Origin: Spirochaetaceae bacterium
GTDB taxonomy: Bacteria > Spirochaetota > Spirochaetia > Treponematales > Breznakiellaceae
NCBI GenBank assembly: GCA_031255315.1
Contig: JAIRSS010000129.1
Coordinates: forward strand, 1-8,920
DNA length: 8,920 nt
Direction of reading: 5' to 3'
Shown: positions 6,473 to 8,920 of the stretch, piece after piece
Position numbering within the stretch: the stretch's first letter is position 1
Layout: each line of letters starts with the position of its first letter
Made by a program: the position numbers and the translations under genes
Notes under the pieces: model-generated
The model's input: the letters and a program-made list of their open reading frames with translations, nothing else
The model's database searches: none
What the model was told of the DNA's origin: nothing

Positions 6473-7451
6473 ACCGCGCGTAATGCGGCTCCTTTCCCGT
6501 TTGGGCGACGGCGGCCATTTCCGGCTCCCCGCCGCCGCATTCACCCTGGCGGGGGCAAAGGCGGGCGTACCGGCACGCGCCGTCATCGGACGCGTCAAGC
6601 CCGGCGGGAGAACCCGCGTCTAAAATACCCGGCCCGGGAGGGGGCGCAGCCGTTTCCTCCCCGTCCGCTTCCGGAGCGGCGGTTAGTTCCGGGACCGCCG
6701 CCAACAGCGCCTGAGTATAGGGATGGGCGGGGGAGGAGTAAACATCCCCGGCGGCGCCGAGCTCCACAATTTGACCGCGGTACATCACCGCGATACGGTC
6801 GCAGAGATAATACACGACGTTCAAATTGTGGGAAATAAAAAGCAGGGAAAGCCCCAGCCTTTGGTGCAGGTCTCTGAAAAGGTTGAGTATTTGAGCGCCC
6901 ACGGATACGTCAAGGGAGCTGACGGCCTCGTCCGCGATGATGAGTTTGGGGTTCAGCATGAGGGCGCAGCCTATACATACCCGCTGCCGCTGGCCGCCGG
7001 ACAGCTCTGAAGGCCGGCGGGTTCTATAGGAGGGATCAAGGCCGACCAGAGAGAGAATCGCGCATACCTGCCGTACCCGCTCCGCCCGGTCTTTAACTCC
7101 CTGTATACGCAAGGGTTCCTCCAGGATACTGCCGATGGTTTTGACCGGGTTGAGGGAACCCGCGGGGTCCTGGAAGACGGCCTGTACCTTCCGTGCCATT
7201 TCCCGGCGGCGCAGGCGATCCTGTCTGATCCCGTCGATGACGATTTCTCCCTCATAATCGATCAGCCCCAAGACGGCCCGGGCCAGGGTGGATTTGCCGC
7301 ATCCCGATTCCCCGACAAGACCGAAGATTTCTCCTTCCTGAATTTCCAGATTAATGTGATCGAGGACGGGTTTCCTATTTTTTTTCCCCAGGATGCCGTA
7401 GGAACGAGATACATAGACCGTGGACACATCCCGAACGAGGACGAAGGGCAT
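6450..7451 (-). CDS. Peptide-type ABC transporter ATP-binding protein, OppF-like
   Basis: This is a cytoplasmic ATPase subunit of the oligopeptide/dipeptide (or nickel-peptide) ABC importer class, which powers uptake together with the OppD-like partner encoded just upstream. Its 333 residues contain Walker A GESGCGKS (47-54), Q-loop Gln94, signature LSGGQRQR (150-157), Walker B LIIADE with Glu175, and the switch His208. The D-loop segment reads DEAVSSLD, with Ala in place of the common Pro, which should not affect catalysis. A Pro/Gly/Ala-rich linker (about 255-290) leads to a C-terminal peptide-importer tail with Cys293, Cys299, Cys305 and Cys327, the four-Cys pattern that binds a [4Fe-4S] cluster in a studied DppD. 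The ATG at 7451 lies 4 bases after the oppD stop, implying translational coupling. No permease or binding protein is in view, so the substrate is inferred only from the family. Confidence 0.9.
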   Translation of the reverse strand: MPFVLVRDVSTVYVSRSYGILGKKNRKPVLDHINLEIQEGEIFGLVGESGCGKSTLARAVLGLIDYEGEIVIDGIRQDRLRRREMARKVQAVFQDPAGSLNPVKTIGSILEEPLRIQGVKDRAERVRQVCAILSLVGLDPSYRTRRPSELSGGQRQRVCIGCALMLNPKLIIADEAVSSLDVSVGAQILNLFRDLHQRLGLSLLFISHNLNVVYYLCDRIAVMYRGQIVELGAAGDVYSSPAHPYTQALLAAVPELTAAPEADGEETAAPPPGPGILDAGSPAGLDASDDGACRYARLCPRQGECGGGEPEMAAVAQTGKEPHYARCALITRR

Positions 7452-7455
7452 TCCG

Positions 7456-8454
7456 CTAGACCCCGCCTCCCGCCGCGCCGTTCCCGGTGGGAGGGAAACA
7501 GCAGACCGTGCGGCCGCCGCCCAGATCCATCCGGGCCGGAAAGGAGGCGTCGCAACGCGCCTCCCTGCGGGAACAGCGGGGAGCGAAAGGACAGCCGCGT
7601 AATTTTCCCGCGTCTTCTATTGAGGGGACCTTGCCGGGGATGTTCGCCAGGGGGCCGCCCTTACGGTCTTTGGACGGGATGGCCCCGATGAGGCCTTTAG
7701 TGTATTCATGAGCCGGGCGGCGGAAAATATCCCGAACCGGCCCTTCCTCAACGAGTTTCCCCGCGTACATAACCAGCACCCGGTTACAGAGGCGGTTTAC
7801 CAGGGCAAGATCGTGGGAGATAAAAAGGATAGAAGTCCCCTGGGTTCTATTAAACCATTGCATCAATCGAAGGAGTTGGGCCTGAATAGTAACATCCAGG
7901 GCGGTGGTAGGCTCATCGGCTATGAGCAGCTTCGGCTTGCAGATCATGGCCAGAGCTATCATCACCCGCTGACGCATACCGCCTGAAAGCTGATGAGGAT
8001 ACTCGCCTGAAAGACGTTCCGGGTCGGGAAGTCCTACCTTTTCCATGACGTCCAAAACTTCCCGGCGTATACGGACTTTGTCCGTATATCCGTGAAGTTC
8101 CAAGGGTTCGGCGATCTGCCGCCCGATTTTGATTAAGGGGTTGAGGGACGTCATCGGCTCCTGAAAAATCATGGAAAGATGTTTCCCGCGTATTTCGCAC
8201 CGTTCCCGGTCTTTCAGACCGGCAAAGTTCCGGTTTTCAAACACAATGTCCCCAGAGCTTATCGACGCGCCGTCAGGCAGCAAGCCGGGGATGGCCAAGG
8301 CGGTAAGGGTTTTCCCGCACCCCGATTCCCCAACGATGCCGAGGATTTCCCCCCGGTTAATGGTAAAACTAATATCGTTTACCGCACGGAGATAATCCCG
8401 GCTCCGTTGTATCCCAATAGAAAGACGCTGTACTTCCAGCAAAGGCGTTGTCAC
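7456..8454 (-). CDS. Peptide-type ABC transporter ATP-binding protein, OppD-like
   Basis: This is the partner ATPase of the OppF-like protein; together they would form the heterodimeric motor of a peptide-class ABC importer at the inner membrane. The 332 residues show Walker A GESGCGKT (42-49), Q-loop Gln98 in FQEPMTSLNP, signature LSGGMRQR (156-163), Walker B LLIADE with Glu181 and switch His214. The C-terminal extension carries GCPFAPRC and further Cys residues (288, 294, 301, 318/319), matching the four-Cys motif of DppD/OppD tails. The GTG at 8454 is the only reasonable start: TAG lies in frame three codons upstream. Its ribosome-binding site is poor: GGAAGAGG is 13 bases away, and AAAGG is one base away and inside a hairpin. 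The SLBB gene ends 31 bases upstream on the same strand. Confidence 0.92.
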   Translation of the reverse strand: MTTPLLEVQRLSIGIQRSRDYLRAVNDISFTINRGEILGIVGESGCGKTLTALAIPGLLPDGASISSGDIVFENRNFAGLKDRERCEIRGKHLSMIFQEPMTSLNPLIKIGRQIAEPLELHGYTDKVRIRREVLDVMEKVGLPDPERLSGEYPHQLSGGMRQRVMIALAMICKPKLLIADEPTTALDVTIQAQLLRLMQWFNRTQGTSILFISHDLALVNRLCNRVLVMYAGKLVEEGPVRDIFRRPAHEYTKGLIGAIPSKDRKGGPLANIPGKVPSIEDAGKLRGCPFAPRCSRREARCDASFPARMDLGGGRTVCCFPPTGNGAAGGGV

Positions 8455-8460
8455 GCCTTT
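8441..8460 (-). promoter_or_regulatory. Perfect 8-bp hairpin enclosing the oppD start codon
   Basis: AAAGGCGT and ACGCCTTT flank a four-base loop GACA on the reverse (mRNA) strand. The GTG start of oppD (8452-8454) spans the end of the first arm and the loop. The only purine-rich bases close to the start (AAAGG) are paired in the stem. Folding would hinder translation initiation, and ribosomes arriving from the upstream SLBB gene stop 31 bases before it. It is not followed by a T-run, so it is not a terminator. Confidence 0.45.
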
Positions 8461-8485
8461 AGTCTAGCCTCTTCCGTATATTCGT

Positions 8486-8920
8486 TCAATGAGCAGCCCG
8501 TTGAACGGCGGGTTCCTCCGATGTTATGGGCCACCATTCGCTGATGTCGGGAATAGTAATAATATCGTAATTTTGCAGAGCAAAATCACCGGCAATGTGT
8601 GATTCTTTCAGGGATATCCTTTCCCCAACAGACGATGTGGTTCCCTCATAGCGTATCAACTCCATGCGGTTTTTATCCGCCCGGGGGGTAAGCCCGTCGG
8701 CGTACACCTCAATCAGATCCCGAAGGTTTTCAGCGGGGCCCAGTTCGTACGTACCGGGCCGCCGCACCGCTCCTCTGACCGTAATGCGGCGTTCCAGGCG
8801 GCTTAAGGCGGCCGCCGGCCTTCGTTCCGTGATGTCGGGAACCATAATGGCGTCATAATTTTGCAGAGGATAGTTTTCCCGAATATCCATCTCTGTGAAT
8901 ATCATCTTATCCCCGGAAAC
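8486..8920 (-). CDS. SLBB-domain polysaccharide-export-type protein (5' end outside window)
   Basis: This is the C-terminal 144 residues of a larger envelope protein; the frame is open to the right edge (codons GTT TCC GGG GAT AAG precede the first Met), so that Met is internal. The SLBB core is visible at about residues 45-90: ITVRGAVRRPGTYELGPAEN, then LRDLIEVYADGLTPRADKN and MELIRY. A connecting motif occurs twice, 96 residues apart: PLQNYDAIMVPDITERRP near 18-35 and ALQNYDIITIPDISEWWP near 114-131. The protein is therefore built of tandem SLBB units of about 96 residues. Family members of the Wza/polysaccharide-export type sit in the periplasm or outer membrane and bind or export glycans; a role here is inferred only. 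It ends 31 bases before oppD and is probably in the same operon. Confidence 0.8.
   Translation of the reverse strand, partial: VSGDKMIFTEMDIRENYPLQNYDAIMVPDITERRPAAALSRLERRITVRGAVRRPGTYELGPAENLRDLIEVYADGLTPRADKNRMELIRYEGTTSSVGERISLKESHIAGDFALQNYDIITIPDISEWWPITSEEPAVQRAAH

Overview
The window most likely comes from a spirochaete, and the best guess is a Treponema-like one with moderately high GC, such as a gut or termite-gut lineage. The main clue is the 583-codon gene at 4570-6321. Its product has a signal-like N-terminus, a conserved globular region, a long Glu/Arg/Ala-rich coiled coil and a beta-rich C-terminus, which is the architecture of the spirochaetal P83/100 antigen family. A dCache chemoreceptor, a DdlA-length D-Ala-D-Ala ligase and a multi-SLBB envelope protein fit the same host. 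The assignment is inferred from gene content; no rRNA or other phylogenetic marker is present.

Left part (1-1931): a methyl-accepting chemotaxis protein reads leftward and runs off the window edge before its signalling tip. Upstream lies a 726-base region with no intact gene. It holds two good sigma-70-like promoters pointing at the chemoreceptor, a short palindrome beside one of them, and a decayed IS3-family transposase (OrfA start joined to an OrfB fragment) that is too short for ordinary ORF calling. A rightward promoter abuts trpS.

Centre (1932-4569): trpS (tryptophanyl-tRNA synthetase) and ddl (D-alanine--D-alanine ligase) form a rightward pair 21 bases apart. A FadM/YbgC-like hot-dog acyl-CoA thioesterase converges on them from the right. 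trpS and the thioesterase each lack a Shine-Dalgarno sequence and have a promoter whose -10 box ends 7-8 bases before the ATG, so both may be translated from leaderless transcripts.

Right part (4570-8920): all genes read leftward. In transcription order they are the end of an SLBB-domain (polysaccharide-export-type) protein, then two peptide-type ABC ATPases (OppD-like and OppF-like), a hairpin plus T-tract terminator over the oppF stop codon, and then the P83/100-family gene. The ATPases have no permease or binding protein in the window; partners may lie upstream past the right edge or elsewhere. The oppD GTG start lies inside a perfect 8-bp hairpin.

No wholly new system is convincing here. 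The items most worth a second look are the paired leaderless promoters, the IS3 fossil, the hairpin over the oppD start, and the SLBB-oppD-oppF arrangement.
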